Below are positions 53,017 to 63,585 of a stretch of DNA of 64,000 bases, piece after piece. A program made the position numbers and the translations under genes. Location of the stretch: NCBI GenBank assembly GCA_001600695.1, contig BCKQ01000011.1:224512-288511 (forward strand), written 5' to 3'. This stretch comes from Ascoidea asiatica. Taxonomy: Eukaryota > Ascomycota > Saccharomycetes > Ascoideales > Ascoideaceae. The stretch's first letter is position 1. Each line of letters opens with the position of its first letter. The notes below the pieces were generated by a model, which was not told the DNA's origin, did no database searches, and saw only the letters and a program-made list of their open reading frames with translations.

Positions 53017-53737
53017 TTTGTTTATGTATAGTTGTTAAATTTTTCAATTATTGGAAATAAGAAAGTTTGTTTAATATAAAATAATACTCTAATATCACTT
53101 TAATAATCTCAACCCTCTTGAATAATATGGAAGGTGAAAAAAAAAAGTGAACACGTGACAATATATAGCTTTTTATTGTAAATATAAGTTTCTATTTAAA
53201 ATTTGTATAAAACCTGTAATTCAAAGGTAATTGTTCATACTAAAAACTAAATTAGCTTTCAAAGATGCCAGTTTATTAAGTAAATTATATATTATGGAAA
53301 ATCTTAATAGTAAAATCCTTAGATAGAACTCTTTACTTTTTAATTTTAAATATTTTATTCTTAATTTCAAGAACTGATCTAATTCATTAATATTAATTTA
53401 AATGATAAAATAGTTTAAAATGGCTTAAAGACTTTAAAAGCAAATGAAGAGAAAAAGTTATCAATTTTGTTGAGAAAATAAGAAAATTTTACTTCTTACA
53501 ATCTTTTAGAAACGAAATATTCTATTATTCTGTATTTTAGTGTTTCTTGATATCTTAAAATGTTTAAATATTTTGAAGAATGAAGAATTTATGAAAATAA
53601 GTCACGGAAACAAAATTTTTTAAATACATTATCATAAATTCCAATATTAATTCAAACTATTTTTTATTTCAATTCTTTTTAGTAAAACTTAAGGATGTGA
53701 TAGTAACTGATTGAAAAATTGTATTTAACAAATTTAA

Positions 53738-53932
53738 TCCTATGAAGTTCAATTGATTAGATTACATAACTTTGAGATTTTATCTTTTGAATACATTCTG
53801 AAATTAATTTCTCAAGATTTAAAAACTGCTTTTCATGAAGTTTATAAAAATAATAGTGATATTGAAATGATTTGAATCTAAAACTTTTAAATCTTAGTGA
53901 TTTTGATGATAAATGTGAATCTCAATTTTAGT
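53738..53932 (+). pseudogene. short coding relic, possibly F-box-like
   Basis: One frame is open for 45 codons to a TGA at 53873 and includes FEILSFEYILKLISQDLKTA, which resembles an F-box helix pair ('eILsfeyIlklIS.qDL'). The adjacent frame continues NLKLLNLSDFDDKCESQF to a TAG at 53929. There is no start codon. It is small, and the similarity is by eye. Confidence 0.25.
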
Positions 53933-55019
53933 ACCAATTATTTCAATTATTTTTATTGTTTGAATCGATAAGATAATAAGATAGAAATATTAAGATATCT
54001 GATCTTTAACCTTTATTGACCTATCAAACAAAAATGCTTCACTGTTTTAGTGAGTGGAGTGTAAATTTACAGTTCAAGTTAACTTACCAAACTTTTCGGA
54101 GAACTTTGTTGCCGGACACCGTAAAAAAACAAAAAGAACCTAACCAGAACAATGGGTGTGGCACGTGACTATGAATAGTTGGATACAGAGTGAAAAAAGG
54201 TAAAAGGTAGAAAAGATGGAATAATTTTTAATTCGTCAAAAAAACATAACTAGGATATGCTTAAAGGAATTAAATTCTTTTAGGCATAATTCCAATAGGG
54301 ACAATTGTAAATAGGATCATATTCGAAAAAAGTCTTTTTTTCACTATGCTTTTAAAAAATAGAGTTATTTTCTGTCAAAATTTTGAAAAATAAAAGGGAA
54401 TATTCATGAAAAAATTCAAAGAAATTTTCAAATAAATAGGGATATTTTAATAACAGAACATTATGGAAGAAAAAGTAAAATAATCAATAAGGAATTCTAT
54501 TAAAATGTATCTTTTCTAGTTGATTGAATTAAAAGAAATTTAGAAAACACCTCAAAGAGAAATCATCTTCAGTGTCTTTCGAATCTTCTTACTCTTCGAT
54601 TTTGAATAAGAATAATTTAAACGATAAATAATTGTCACCAAAATGCCAAAGGAATCCAACAAAAGTGAATGAACAGCAATACCAAAACATTCATTCATTT
54701 ATTTATTTATTTTTTCACTTGATCAATTCTTTTCCAAGAACTAATTAGAAAAGATAAACATTTGGAATCTTGAATTAGTCGTAGTTTTTTATACTGTACG
54801 GAACCGGAAATATAAAAAAATCCCGAAAGTTGTTATTGTAACTAAAATCACTTAAAAAACCACTTAGAAAAGGTGAATAGCGAGATTTGAACCGAAGAAG
54901 AATATCAATAAAACAAATAAGAAAAGTATCGCAATTGATTTGTAACCGAAATGTTATCAATTCTAAACCAGATAGGAACACTTCCACGCAAAAGCTGGTG
55001 ACGAATAATTTCTCATTCT

Positions 55020-55970
55020 GATTTCAGTCGGGGTAAGAGATCGGATAGAGTCCTGTTAGCAGGAGGTAGGAATGCACGCACAGCGTTAGAACACGTTTCT
55101 TGGAATTCCGTGGAAATCCCGAAATACCACTAATCAGGAAAGATGGAGCATGAACGAAATTGCCAATAGATTTTAATGCGGTAACTCCGCTACACATACT
55201 AAACGGATATCGGATATAATATTTATTATTGCAATATATCACGGGTATCAAAAATAGTTCAGAAAGCAAGAAAATAAAAAGAGTATTTGTAATCAAAGAT
55301 GACTAATCTCATAGATTAGACCTAGGAAAACAAACAAAAAATCAAACTAATTTACTTTCTCTTTAAACCTAGTAAAGAAAAATTTAGAAGATTTCTCTAT
55401 CAAAGTTCTTTTATTCTTTCAATTATCTAAAATATATAAAAAGTTACTTCGTTAGTAGCAATTGATCCACAGATAAATAAATAATAAAGTAACTCTTGAT
55501 TATTTCGATTGAAGTTTTATTTTTTTCCATATACTGATAGTGAAGGGCTATTCTAAGCTTTCAGAATTTTTACGATCGTACACTTTCGTGCAAATGTCAA
55601 CAATGCGCCAACTATTTATTATTCGGCTTCAGTGATAACTCCGTTGATCAGGAACCAGATGTAGAACTCTGATAGCATATGCTACTGTTATTAAGGTATC
55701 GAGACTCATGAGACGTTCCGAGGAATACCCGTGCCTTGCAAGGAGTCCCGATAGGACACTGGCGGTTTCGGATATGGAACGGCACAAAGCACTAGCTCTA
55801 ACTCGCGCACGGACACAGACGCATACTCAGACTCAGTCTCTGCTTCGGATAATACCCCTGCTAACGGGACCCATAGATCTAGAATCCGCACTGGCCCAGT
55901 GCAGTTTACCTGTTACCGGCAATAAGACGAATCGCTATTTCCACTGCTTTTTTATTCCACACTTTTCCAC
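55020..55970. promoter_or_regulatory. GC-richer island, nature unclear
   Basis: Composition changes sharply from the flanking AT-rich DNA. CCG, CGG and CTCAG-type words are frequent. Open frames of 60-90 codons on both strands (55024-55296 minus, 55706-55977 both strands) begin at non-ATG codons or lack family features. Similar but shorter islands precede other genes in this window, so a large upstream activating region for the gene at 56481 is the simplest reading. An old foreign insertion is the alternative. Confidence 0.35.
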
Positions 55971-56480
55971 GGTGTGAAATTTGTTTAAAGATTACGAAAA
56001 CGAATGAAATAGAAATAGAAATAGAAATAAACTGAATCATCGAAGTAATAATTAAAAATTCATTCTTCATTCTTCCCATAGTTAAAGCGTTTACCGGTTT
56101 GTGCTAATGATGCCTTTCCCATACATTTATTACTCTTACTATTAATATTAATATTAATATTAAAATTTTCACTCATTAATAATAAATTCTATTTATTTAT
56201 TTATTCCTAATTTTATTGATTTAATAATGATTAAAATCTCATTCAATTCAATATATATAACTACACAACTTTCCTACTTTACATATTAATTGATTTAGTT
56301 TATTTTACTTACATTTTCAAGTTCATCTCATTCATATTATAATTCTTCATCTAGTTCTAATCCTAATTCTAATTCTAAATCTTTAATTATTATCATCTAT
56401 AATCATTCAATTATATATACTTACTCATATAATTCTCAATAATAAATAATAATTTTAATACTTTTAGTATATTATTCATA

Positions 56481-57716
56481 ATGTCTTCATTAAAGAAATC
56501 AAGTTCGAATTCGAATTCAAATTCAAATTCAAATTCTGCCTGGATTTCTCAATATGATCCAGTTTTAAAAACCAATTATTACTTTAATATAAATACTTCT
56601 AATATTCAATATGATAATCCAAATGAAGTTATAAATAATTTAAATAAAAATTCAAAAAAAGCTTCTAAATTTTCAAAATTCCTATCAAAAATTTCTTTAC
56701 ATTCAAATTCTAATTCAAATTCAAATTCAAATCAACATTCAATTTCAATGTGTAATTCTAATTCTAATTCTAATTCTAATTCAATTTTCAATCATATTAC
56801 TAATAATAACTCTAATTCAAATTCAAATTCAAATTTATTCTCAATGTCAAGAGCTTGTTCTATGAAATCTTCAAAATCTTTCAAATCTTTTAAATCTTTT
56901 AGATCTAAAATACATAATCATTCAAAAAAGAATCTTTCTTTAACTAGATCTTCAAATTTAATTCAATCTACTAATATAAATACTACCAATAATTCTATAA
57001 ATAATAAAAAAAATATTAATTTTAATAACAATAATACTGTTAATATAGATAATATTGATGATGAATCAATAATTCAATATTATTCAAACAATAATTCATC
57101 TGATCAATTGGAATTTTTTAGAAAAAATGAAAATAATATCACTTATAACTCATCAAATTATTCTTATAATAATAACAATAATAATGTTAACAAAGATGAT
57201 GATAATTTATCTATAGAGTCTTATGTTTCTTCAGTTGATGAAGATAATGATTTACTATATAATTCAAATGCTAAAATTTTCTATAATTATTCAACAACAA
57301 GAACAACTCCAATTAACTCACTTTCAAACTTAAATACTAATAATAACCATCATATTAACAATGATAATGATAATATTAATAATAATACTAATGATTATAA
57401 TCAATATTTAACTCAATATCTTGCTGAACAATTTAATAAACCTGATTTTATTCAAAAATATCAAAGAGATGATATTGATGATTTTGATCAAGATAGTGAA
57501 ATTGAATTTTTATATGATGATAATTCAAATTATCAATCTTATACTCCAGTTGATTATAATCCAACTGTTGATAAATCTGATAATCAATCTGAAAATACTT
57601 CTGATAGTACTTCTGAGATTAATGTTGAAAAATATCATATTAATGATTCGGTTATTAATACTTCTTTCAAACCACAATTAGCTAATCCATTAGTAGTCAA
57701 TGAAACTAATTTATAA
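56481..57716 (+). CDS. WW-domain-like protein with Ser/Asn repeats
   Basis: The 411-residue product has a single WW-like module at residues 21-47: Trp21 in AWISQYDPVLKTNYYFNINT, the Tyr-Tyr-Phe strand at 33-35, and Pro47 in NIQYDNP. The second signature Trp is replaced by Tyr44. Flanking regions are SN/NS dipeptide repeats and a basic Ser/Lys patch (KSFKSFKSFRSKIHNHSKKN, residues about 133-152). An Asp/Asn-rich second half follows. Codon usage is ordinary for the window. WW modules bind Pro-rich ligands; a Tyr at the second position occurs in some family members. I cannot name an orthologue. Confidence 0.75.
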   Translation: MSSLKKSSSNSNSNSNSNSAWISQYDPVLKTNYYFNINTSNIQYDNPNEVINNLNKNSKKASKFSKFLSKISLHSNSNSNSNSNQHSISMCNSNSNSNSNSIFNHITNNNSNSNSNSNLFSMSRACSMKSSKSFKSFKSFRSKIHNHSKKNLSLTRSSNLIQSTNINTTNNSINNKKNINFNNNNTVNIDNIDDESIIQYYSNNNSSDQLEFFRKNENNITYNSSNYSYNNNNNNVNKDDDNLSIESYVSSVDEDNDLLYNSNAKIFYNYSTTRTTPINSLSNLNTNNNHHINNDNDNINNNTNDYNQYLTQYLAEQFNKPDFIQKYQRDDIDDFDQDSEIEFLYDDNSNYQSYTPVDYNPTVDKSDNQSENTSDSTSEINVEKYHINDSVINTSFKPQLANPLVVNETNL

Positions 57717-58352
57717 AAATATTTCAAAAACTTATAAATATTTAATAGTTTTTATTTTTACTTTCATTTCATCAAATTTGCATTCATTTTATCACTTTTT
57801 TCTCTCTCTCATTTTGCCTTCCTTAACTTTTCAAAATTTATGACTTCTTATTATATATCATTTTTTCCTTTTTCTATCATTTATGGCTTTTGTGTTTTGT
57901 TTTTTATTAATTAGTGATTCAATCTTTATTTTTAGATTTATATTAAAACTTGAATTTTCAAGTTTATTTTTTTATCATTTCAAACTCATCAATTTTTTTT
58001 CTAAGGTTATATTATATGTCTTTTTTTCTACTAATAAAAATAAATTAAAAGTATTTACTCTTTTTAAAAAAGAATAATGAATTTATTTAATAATGTACAT
58101 AATTTAATCAATTTTATTTAACTTTCTAATCATATCCTAGTAGAACTCATAAACTTTTTATTTATGCACATAAAATTAAACGTTTAAAAATACTATCACA
58201 ATAATGTCCTTTGAATCGTTTATTAATACAACCCATTTACAGAATTCACAATACATTTTAAAAGTGAACGCCTCTTAAGTAAATAACAAAATTAAGAGAT
58301 TTACCAAAAAATTAAAAGTAAAAAAAACATTGAGATTGTCTCTTAATGTTTT
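57717..58352. other. WW gene to PKR1 convergent intergenic region
   Basis: The 636 bases are T-rich with TTTTTC/CTCTCTC tracts near 57795-57812. An open frame at 57883-58077 is Phe-rich chance coding. Nothing else is recognised. Confidence 0.35.
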
Positions 58353-58697
58353 CTATTTTGACTTTTTGAATTCTTCGCTGTCAACTTGATTTTCTTTAGA
58401 GTCAATATTCTCTTTCTTAATTTCTTTATTATTTAATTTTTCATTAAGTTTCTCTTCAGTATTTAATTTCTCTTTTTCTTGTTCTTTCAATAACTCTCCA
58501 ATAAACCATATAACTGTACCATAAAATAATACTGATATTATAAACAAATTGATAAAATGGATTGAATAGTTACTAACAAAAATTAATGTTAAAAATAATA
58601 TTATTAAAATAATAAATGAAAAATGAGTGGCTTTAATTAAAGCAGGTGTTAAACCACTTGTAAAAACTGATTGCCATAATTCTTCAATAAATGACAT
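58353..58697 (-). CDS. PKR1: Pkr1, V-ATPase assembly factor
   Basis: This 114-residue ER membrane protein helps assemble the V-ATPase Vo sector. The N-terminus SFIEELWQSVFTSGLTPALI matches the Pkr1 signature (LW-SVF-G-TP-LI). Two membrane segments follow at about 26-42 and 47-67, with IHFINLFIISVLFYGTVIWF and the conserved WFIGEL end. The tail is Lys/Glu-rich and hydrophilic. Size is close to S. cerevisiae Pkr1 (122). It diverges from CHL4. Confidence 0.93.
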   Translation of the reverse strand: MSFIEELWQSVFTSGLTPALIKATHFSFIILIILFLTLIFVSNYSIHFINLFIISVLFYGTVIWFIGELLKEQEKEKLNTEEKLNEKLNNKEIKKENIDSKENQVDSEEFKKSK

Positions 58698-59067
58698 CTT
58701 TAAGAATATAATGAATTATGTGTTTTTGATAACTTGATTATAAATAACCTTCAAAATTATAAATATAATTGTAATTATAATTCAAAGAAAAGAGTAAATT
58801 CAATTGACTTGACACCAAAATTTTCAAATTTGTTTTATGCCTTTCCGAATTTATATTTTTTAAAAAACAAAACTCCGGATTTATTATGTAAGACCTTACG
58901 TAATCTTCCACATCTTATCACTTTATGCTTTGTTTACATTTATTGATCGCATTATTTTTATTTTATTTTATTTATTTTTATTTTCATTTCTACGCTCATT
59001 CAAATATTGAAAGATCATTGAATTGATCAAAATTTTATAAAATATAGTTGATAAAATAATCTTAGAA
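58698..59067. promoter_or_regulatory. divergent PKR1/CHL4 promoter
   Basis: The 370 bases include CTTACGTAATCTTCC near 58893-58907 and TTTTATTTTATTTATT repeats near 58950-58980. An ATT-initiated open frame (58734-58946) is not called. Confidence 0.4.
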
Positions 59068-60651
59068 ATGAAACAGAAAGGTGTTTTACCAAACTCATAT
59101 ATACCTCATTTTAGTTGGGTAGGTCTACGAAGAAATTTATCAAAACTATCAAAAGAATCAATAAATGATCTTGCAATTTCATGGTGCAAATTTTTGATAA
59201 CACAGCCAAAATTATCTTCAAAAGAGGAATACCAGGAAAGTAATTTAACTCCAAAGAAATTAGTTTTGAAAGCAACTAAGTTTTTTCAAGAAAATAAAAA
59301 AGATAATAAATGTACGAAGAAAAATTTAATTGATAAAATTTTAATAAATTTTTGGCATAAAGGTTTAAACCTTTTACAAATTTCTCAAATTGATTGTCAA
59401 TATATTATAGAGAAATCAAATTCCATAAATTGGTCATCTTCTTTAATTATTGATAAAAATGATAATGCTCAAGAATTAAAAATGTATGATATTGAAACAA
59501 ACTTTTTATTAAGAAGATTTTCTTCAAAATTATCTGAATTTTATTTAAATCATGTTTATTTATGTTCACATCCATATTATCCTTTATTAATATTAAGAGT
59601 ACAATTATTTGACTTTAAATTAACTTCAGCCTTTTCCTCAAATAATATAATTTCTAGAAAAGCATTCTTTATTGGATTATTAATATCATCATCTACAATT
59701 ATACATTCAAATATAAATAATAATATAGAATCATCAGATACTTTATCTGCTAGAATCATTTTACAATCTTTATCTTCAACATTATCTAAACCAAATCATC
59801 AAATTCAATTTAAAATAAATGATAATTCTTGTGAATCCAATATTAAAAACTTAGAAAGTATATTTATTTTAAAAGGTGTAAGTAGATTCAGTAATTGTTT
59901 AGGACAATGGTCATGTTATGCAGATAATGCTGTTGATATATTACCATTTGATAATGCCCAGAATCATATGATATTTTCTGATGATTTGAATATAAATGAT
60001 ATTGAAATTGATGAACTAAATGAAAATAATGTAAATGATGAAAAAAGTGAAAGTACTGAGAATAAAGATTCAATATCAAAATCTAATGAAATTAAGGATT
60101 CCAAAGAAAAATTGATTGAAAAAATTGCTAATATTAAATTTAGAGGTGTTCATAAATTAAGATCTGAACGACTATTTGAAGATGTGAGACCATTGAGAAA
60201 GAAAAGAAAAGTTTCAATGGCCTCAGAAAGTGATGGGAAATCTGATGAATTACTACATTTAGAAAATAAAGAAAATAATAATGATAATGAACTTGAACAT
60301 GAACATGATCATGATCATGAAATGGATGGAAAAAATAAGTTTTCCACAATAACTCCAGTCCAATACTCTGAATATATATTAAAAGAAAAGTTGAATAAAA
60401 TTGATAAGGAATCGACAAAAAATTTAAAAAATGTTGATATAAGACCTTCTATAAAGATAAAATTACAAGGAAATGATATTTTTGGTGGTTTACATGAATT
60501 AGCTACTAAAGGAATAGTAGATCCTTATATTGTTCCAGGATGGTTAACTGGTGAAGAAGGTAATAAGTTTGGAACAATTAAAGATGGTCATTTTTTTGAA
60601 AATGAAATAATTAATAATGAATATTCGAATGACTCTCATTTAATTTTATAG
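59068..60651 (+). CDS. CHL4: Chl4 (CENP-N), inner kinetochore protein
   Basis: This 527-residue protein matches Chl4, which with Iml3 binds the centromeric nucleosome in the Ctf19/CCAN complex. N-terminal features are LSKLSKESINDLAISWCKFL and FWHKGLNLLQISQIDCQYII. The CENP-N core continues with HVYLCSHPYYPLLILRVQLF and FIGLLISSSTIIHSN, then SARIILQSLSSTLSKPNHQI and FILKGVSRFSNCLGQWSCYA. A charged linker (His/Glu repeats EHEHDHDHE, about residue 410) precedes the dimerising end KLQGNDIFGGLHELATKG, VPGWLTGEEG, which aligns closely with S. cerevisiae Chl4 (458 residues). Point centromeres are not implied, because CCAN is general. Confidence 0.93.
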   Translation: MKQKGVLPNSYIPHFSWVGLRRNLSKLSKESINDLAISWCKFLITQPKLSSKEEYQESNLTPKKLVLKATKFFQENKKDNKCTKKNLIDKILINFWHKGLNLLQISQIDCQYIIEKSNSINWSSSLIIDKNDNAQELKMYDIETNFLLRRFSSKLSEFYLNHVYLCSHPYYPLLILRVQLFDFKLTSAFSSNNIISRKAFFIGLLISSSTIIHSNINNNIESSDTLSARIILQSLSSTLSKPNHQIQFKINDNSCESNIKNLESIFILKGVSRFSNCLGQWSCYADNAVDILPFDNAQNHMIFSDDLNINDIEIDELNENNVNDEKSESTENKDSISKSNEIKDSKEKLIEKIANIKFRGVHKLRSERLFEDVRPLRKKRKVSMASESDGKSDELLHLENKENNNDNELEHEHDHDHEMDGKNKFSTITPVQYSEYILKEKLNKIDKESTKNLKNVDIRPSIKIKLQGNDIFGGLHELATKGIVDPYIVPGWLTGEEGNKFGTIKDGHFFENEIINNEYSNDSHLIL

Positions 60652-60993
60652 ATTTTTTTGATAATATTTTGTTTATAGATTTTCGAGTTAGTTTTTTTTT
60701 TTATTTTGGTTCATTTTGTTTTAATAAAGGAAGTGTGTGTAGAAAAATTTATTAAAAAATTTATTTGATTTAGAAGTAAGTCGATTATTAGAATGTTAAT
60801 ATAGGTATTACATGTTAATAAGGATTTAAAGATGAAAATAAAAACCAGAGAAAAGAAACTAAAAACTGAAAATTAAATGTTAAAAATTAAAAATTAAAAA
60901 TTAAAAAAAATAAAAATAGTTTTATAAAAAAAGCAGTAAACAAATATAGATAAAATTGAAATAAATGATGAAAAAAATATAATAAAAATAAAA
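60652..60993. other. CHL4-DID4 convergent intergenic region
   Basis: The 342 bases hold T-runs past CHL4 and a tandem of AAATTAAAAATT-type units at about 60868-60905. No gene is present. Confidence 0.4.
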
Positions 60994-61768
60994 TTACCGT
61001 TTTAAACTATTAAGTCTTGCTTGCAAATCATCATCGTCATCGTCAGGTATACCACCATCACCACCAATTGCTTGAGCAACAGGACCATTTGCAACAGGAG
61101 CAGAATTTACAGCAACTCCTTCTGGTGTATTTTGTAATGAAGAATTAAGATCAACTCCAATTTCATCTAAAACTTTATTTACAATTTCATCAACTTCTTC
61201 TTCATCTTCTTCTACATCATCACCCATAGCATTATCTATAGCATCATCCATCATTTCTTGTCTTTGATCCATTATATCATTTTGTTTTTCAAATTCCATA
61301 ACAATTCTAGTTAATTGTGGTAAATTCATTGATTTATTCATACCACCTAATAATCTTGAAGCATCTTTCATTGAATTTGTCATTTGATCACTACTTCGAA
61401 CAGCTTGAATTCTTAAAGATATTGCTTGTAATTGAGTTTTCATATTATTAAATTTTGTTACATAATTTTTAGTTCTAACTAAATCTTTTGCTTGAATTCT
61501 TGCAGCTGAAACTTGACCATTTTTTGCAGATTTTTTAATTTCTGAAATTAAAACTTTTTCTTGTCTTTCTAATTTTTGTCTTTCTCTATCTAATTCTCTT
61601 TGAGTTTTTTCTAATGCTCTTTGATTCTATGAAAATGTAAATTAATCTATGTTAGTATTTATTTATTTTATCACTTTTTTTCAATTTATTTTTATTCTTA
61701 ATACATACTTTTCTAAGTCTTTCTTGAGGAGTCATCCTCTTCCCGAAGGCCCATTCAAATAATTGCAT
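60994..61768 (-). CDS. DID4: Did4/Vps2 (CHMP2), ESCRT-III subunit, one intron
   Basis: Exons 61768-61709 and 61626-60994 encode 230 residues. Exon 1 supplies MQLFEWAFGKRMTPQERLRK, the conserved CHMP2 start, and exon 2 continues NQRALEKTQRELDRERQKLE. The basic helical hairpin (about residues 15-95) is followed by helices with MKDASRLLGGMNKSMNLPQL and MDQRQEMMDDAIDNAMGDD. An acidic linker and a C-terminal MIM1 motif (LQARLNSLKR) end the protein. Vps2 recruits Vps4 through this motif and caps Snf7 filaments in membrane scission. The intron lies at the same kind of 5' position as in yeast DID4. Confidence 0.96.
61627..61708 (-). other. spliceosomal intron in DID4
   Basis: This 82-nt intron has donor GTATGT (61708-61703), a perfect TACTAAC branch (61657-61651) and acceptor TTCATAG ending at 61627. 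It is phase 0 after codon 20. Confidence 0.96.
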
Positions 61769-62364
61769 TATTTAATGGCTATTTAGGGAGTAATTTTATA
61801 ATTTAAATAGAAGAAAATGTTTCAATTATTGATAATCTTTTATTGATATTGATACTCTCTACTATTTATATATTCGATAGTTGATGAGACTTCCGAATAG
61901 GATGATAACCATCAATGGCGGGTTTGGATTCTAAGCTAATTTATACTAATATAATCATAATAATATTTTGAAATAGTATCAGTTAGTCGTAAACCTTCAG
62001 ATAACATAATAATAATATCACGTGTCTATATCTAATACAATATAATTTATAAAATACACAATATAATATAATAAAATAAAATAAAATAATATAAAATAAT
62101 ATAAAATAATATAATATAAAATGTATATACTTTATATTCTAAATATAAATGCTATTTAACTATTGAAGGAATGCTTCAGGAACCAATTTATTCAAAGAAT
62201 AAAGAGAACTTTTTATGATTGATTGAAAAGATGAAGAAGTTCTTTTAATTGAAAAAAAAATAAAAAAAATAAAATCAGATAACACATAACACTAATGAAT
62301 ATAAAAAAATAAGAATATAAATATGAATAAATATGAATAAAATTAGATTAATTTAATTTAAATT
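61769..62364. other. DID4 upstream / IDH2 downstream gap
   Basis: The 596 bases contain the DID4 promoter (a CACGTG at 62019-62024 next to TCTATATCTA). From about 62038 to 62120 they hold tandem AATATAATA, AATAAAATA and ATAAAATAAT units. A-rich DNA leads to the IDH2 stop. Confidence 0.45.
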
Positions 62365-63585
62365 TTACAAATTTTCAATAATTTTTTTAGTAAAAAAATC
62401 AGTACCAGCTTGACCTTTAAGATCTTTAGTTCTATTTTCAGGACCAGAGGCAATTGTATTTAAAACAGCATTTTCAATTTTATCAGCATAAGTATCTAAA
62501 GACATATGTCTTAACATCATACAAGAAGATAATAATAAAGCAGTTGGATTTGCTAAATTCTTACCAGCTATATCAGGTGCAGAACCATGAACAGCTTCAA
62601 AAATTGAAACATTATTACCCATATTACCAGAAGGAGTTAAACCTAAACCACCAATTAAACCTGAAGATAAATCAGACATTATATCACCATATAAATTTGG
62701 CATAACCATGACAATATTTGAATATTGAGTTGGATCAGTAACTAATTTAAGACAAGTATTATCAATTAATTCAAAATCTAAAGTAATTTCTGGATAATTT
62801 TTACCAATTTCTTTTGCAGTTTGAACAAATAAACCATCAGATAATTTCATTATTGAAGCTTTATGTACAACTAAAATATGAGGTTTATTAATTGATTTTG
62901 CATATTCAAAAGCATATTTTATAACTCTTTCAGAAGCAGGTTTTGTAATTAATTTTATTGATTGTACAACACCAGGTACAATAGTATGTTCAATACCAGA
63001 ATATTCACCTTCAGTATTTTCTCTAATTAAAACAGTATCAACATTATCATATGGAGTTTTATAACCNNTAACAGATTTACAAGGTCTAACATTTGCAAAT
63101 AAATTAAAAGTTCTTCTNAAAGTTAAATTTAAAGAAACATGACCTTTACCAATTGGAGTTGCTAANGGACCTTTTAAAGCAACTTTATTTTTAAATACAC
63201 TTTCAATACTTTCTTTTGGTAAAGTTGTTTTACCATTAATTAATAATGGAGTTACATCAACAGGTTCCCAAATAATTGGAACATTTGCAGCTTTATATAT
63301 TTCTTTTACAGCTTTTGAAATTTCAATACCTATACCATCACCTTCTATTAAAGTTACAGTATATTTACCATCTGAATTTTTTATACCATCAAATTTTGCA
63401 ACTGAAGTTGCATAACCTTTTGAATTTGATAATGACATTTTATTAATATTAAATTTATTAAAATTATTAAAATTATTTAAGTTACTTAAGTTATTTATAT
63501 TATTTGAATTTAATGAATATTTTGATAAATTATTTAAAAATAAATTATTTCTTGAAGAATTAAATAAAGATTTTGAAAATGACAT
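62365..63585 (-). CDS. IDH2: Idh2, catalytic subunit of mitochondrial NAD-isocitrate dehydrogenase
   Basis: This 406-residue protein oxidises isocitrate to 2-oxoglutarate in the matrix with Idh1. Residues 1-60 form a Ser/Asn/Lys-rich presequence-like arm containing SLNSNN and NNFNNF repeats, ending near [10 protein letters not shown]. The catalytic features are GDGIG near residue 85, [72 protein letters not shown], and the NAD-site [20 protein letters not shown]. These match Idh2, not Idh1. Ambiguous bases at 63067, 63068, 63118 and 63166 fall within 100 bases and hide three residues in the substrate segment; the family consensus there is well known. No sign of disruption. Confidence 0.96.
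   Translation of the reverse strand: MSFSKSLFNSSRNNLFLNNLSKYSLNSNNINNLSNLNNFNNFNKFNINKMSLSNSKGYATSVAKFDGIKNSDGKYTVTLIEGDGIGIEISKAVKEIYKAANVPIIWEPVDVTPLLINGKTTLPKESIESVFKNKVALKGXLATPIGKGHVSLNLTXRRTFNLFANVRPCKSVXGYKTPYDNVDTVLIRENTEGEYSGIEHTIVPGVVQSIKLITKPASERVIKYAFEYAKSINKPHILVVHKASIMKLSDGLFVQTAKEIGKNYPEITLDFELIDNTCLKLVTDPTQYSNIVMVMPNLYGDIMSDLSSGLIGGLGLTPSGNMGNNVSIFEAVHGSAPDIAGKNLANPTALLLSSCMMLRHMSLDTYADKIENAVLNTIASGPENRTKDLKGQAGTDFFTKKIIENL

Larger units (their letters stand above)
53017..56480. other. 3.5-kb gene-free region
   Basis: No intact gene is present. It contains two extended CACGTGAC boxes (53152 and 54162), a short coding-like relic (53738-53932), AT-rich DNA, and a GC-richer island at about 55020-55970 that contains open frames without ATG. 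Closer to 56480 come ATTAATATT repeats (about 56142-56165) and TTCTAATCC/TTCTAATTC-type repeats (about 56351-56380), probably the promoter of the WW-domain gene. Confidence 0.45.

Noticed and set aside
55024-55296. 90-codon minus-strand frame in the GC-richer island
   Set aside because: Non-ATG start and no family match by eye; better treated as part of the island.
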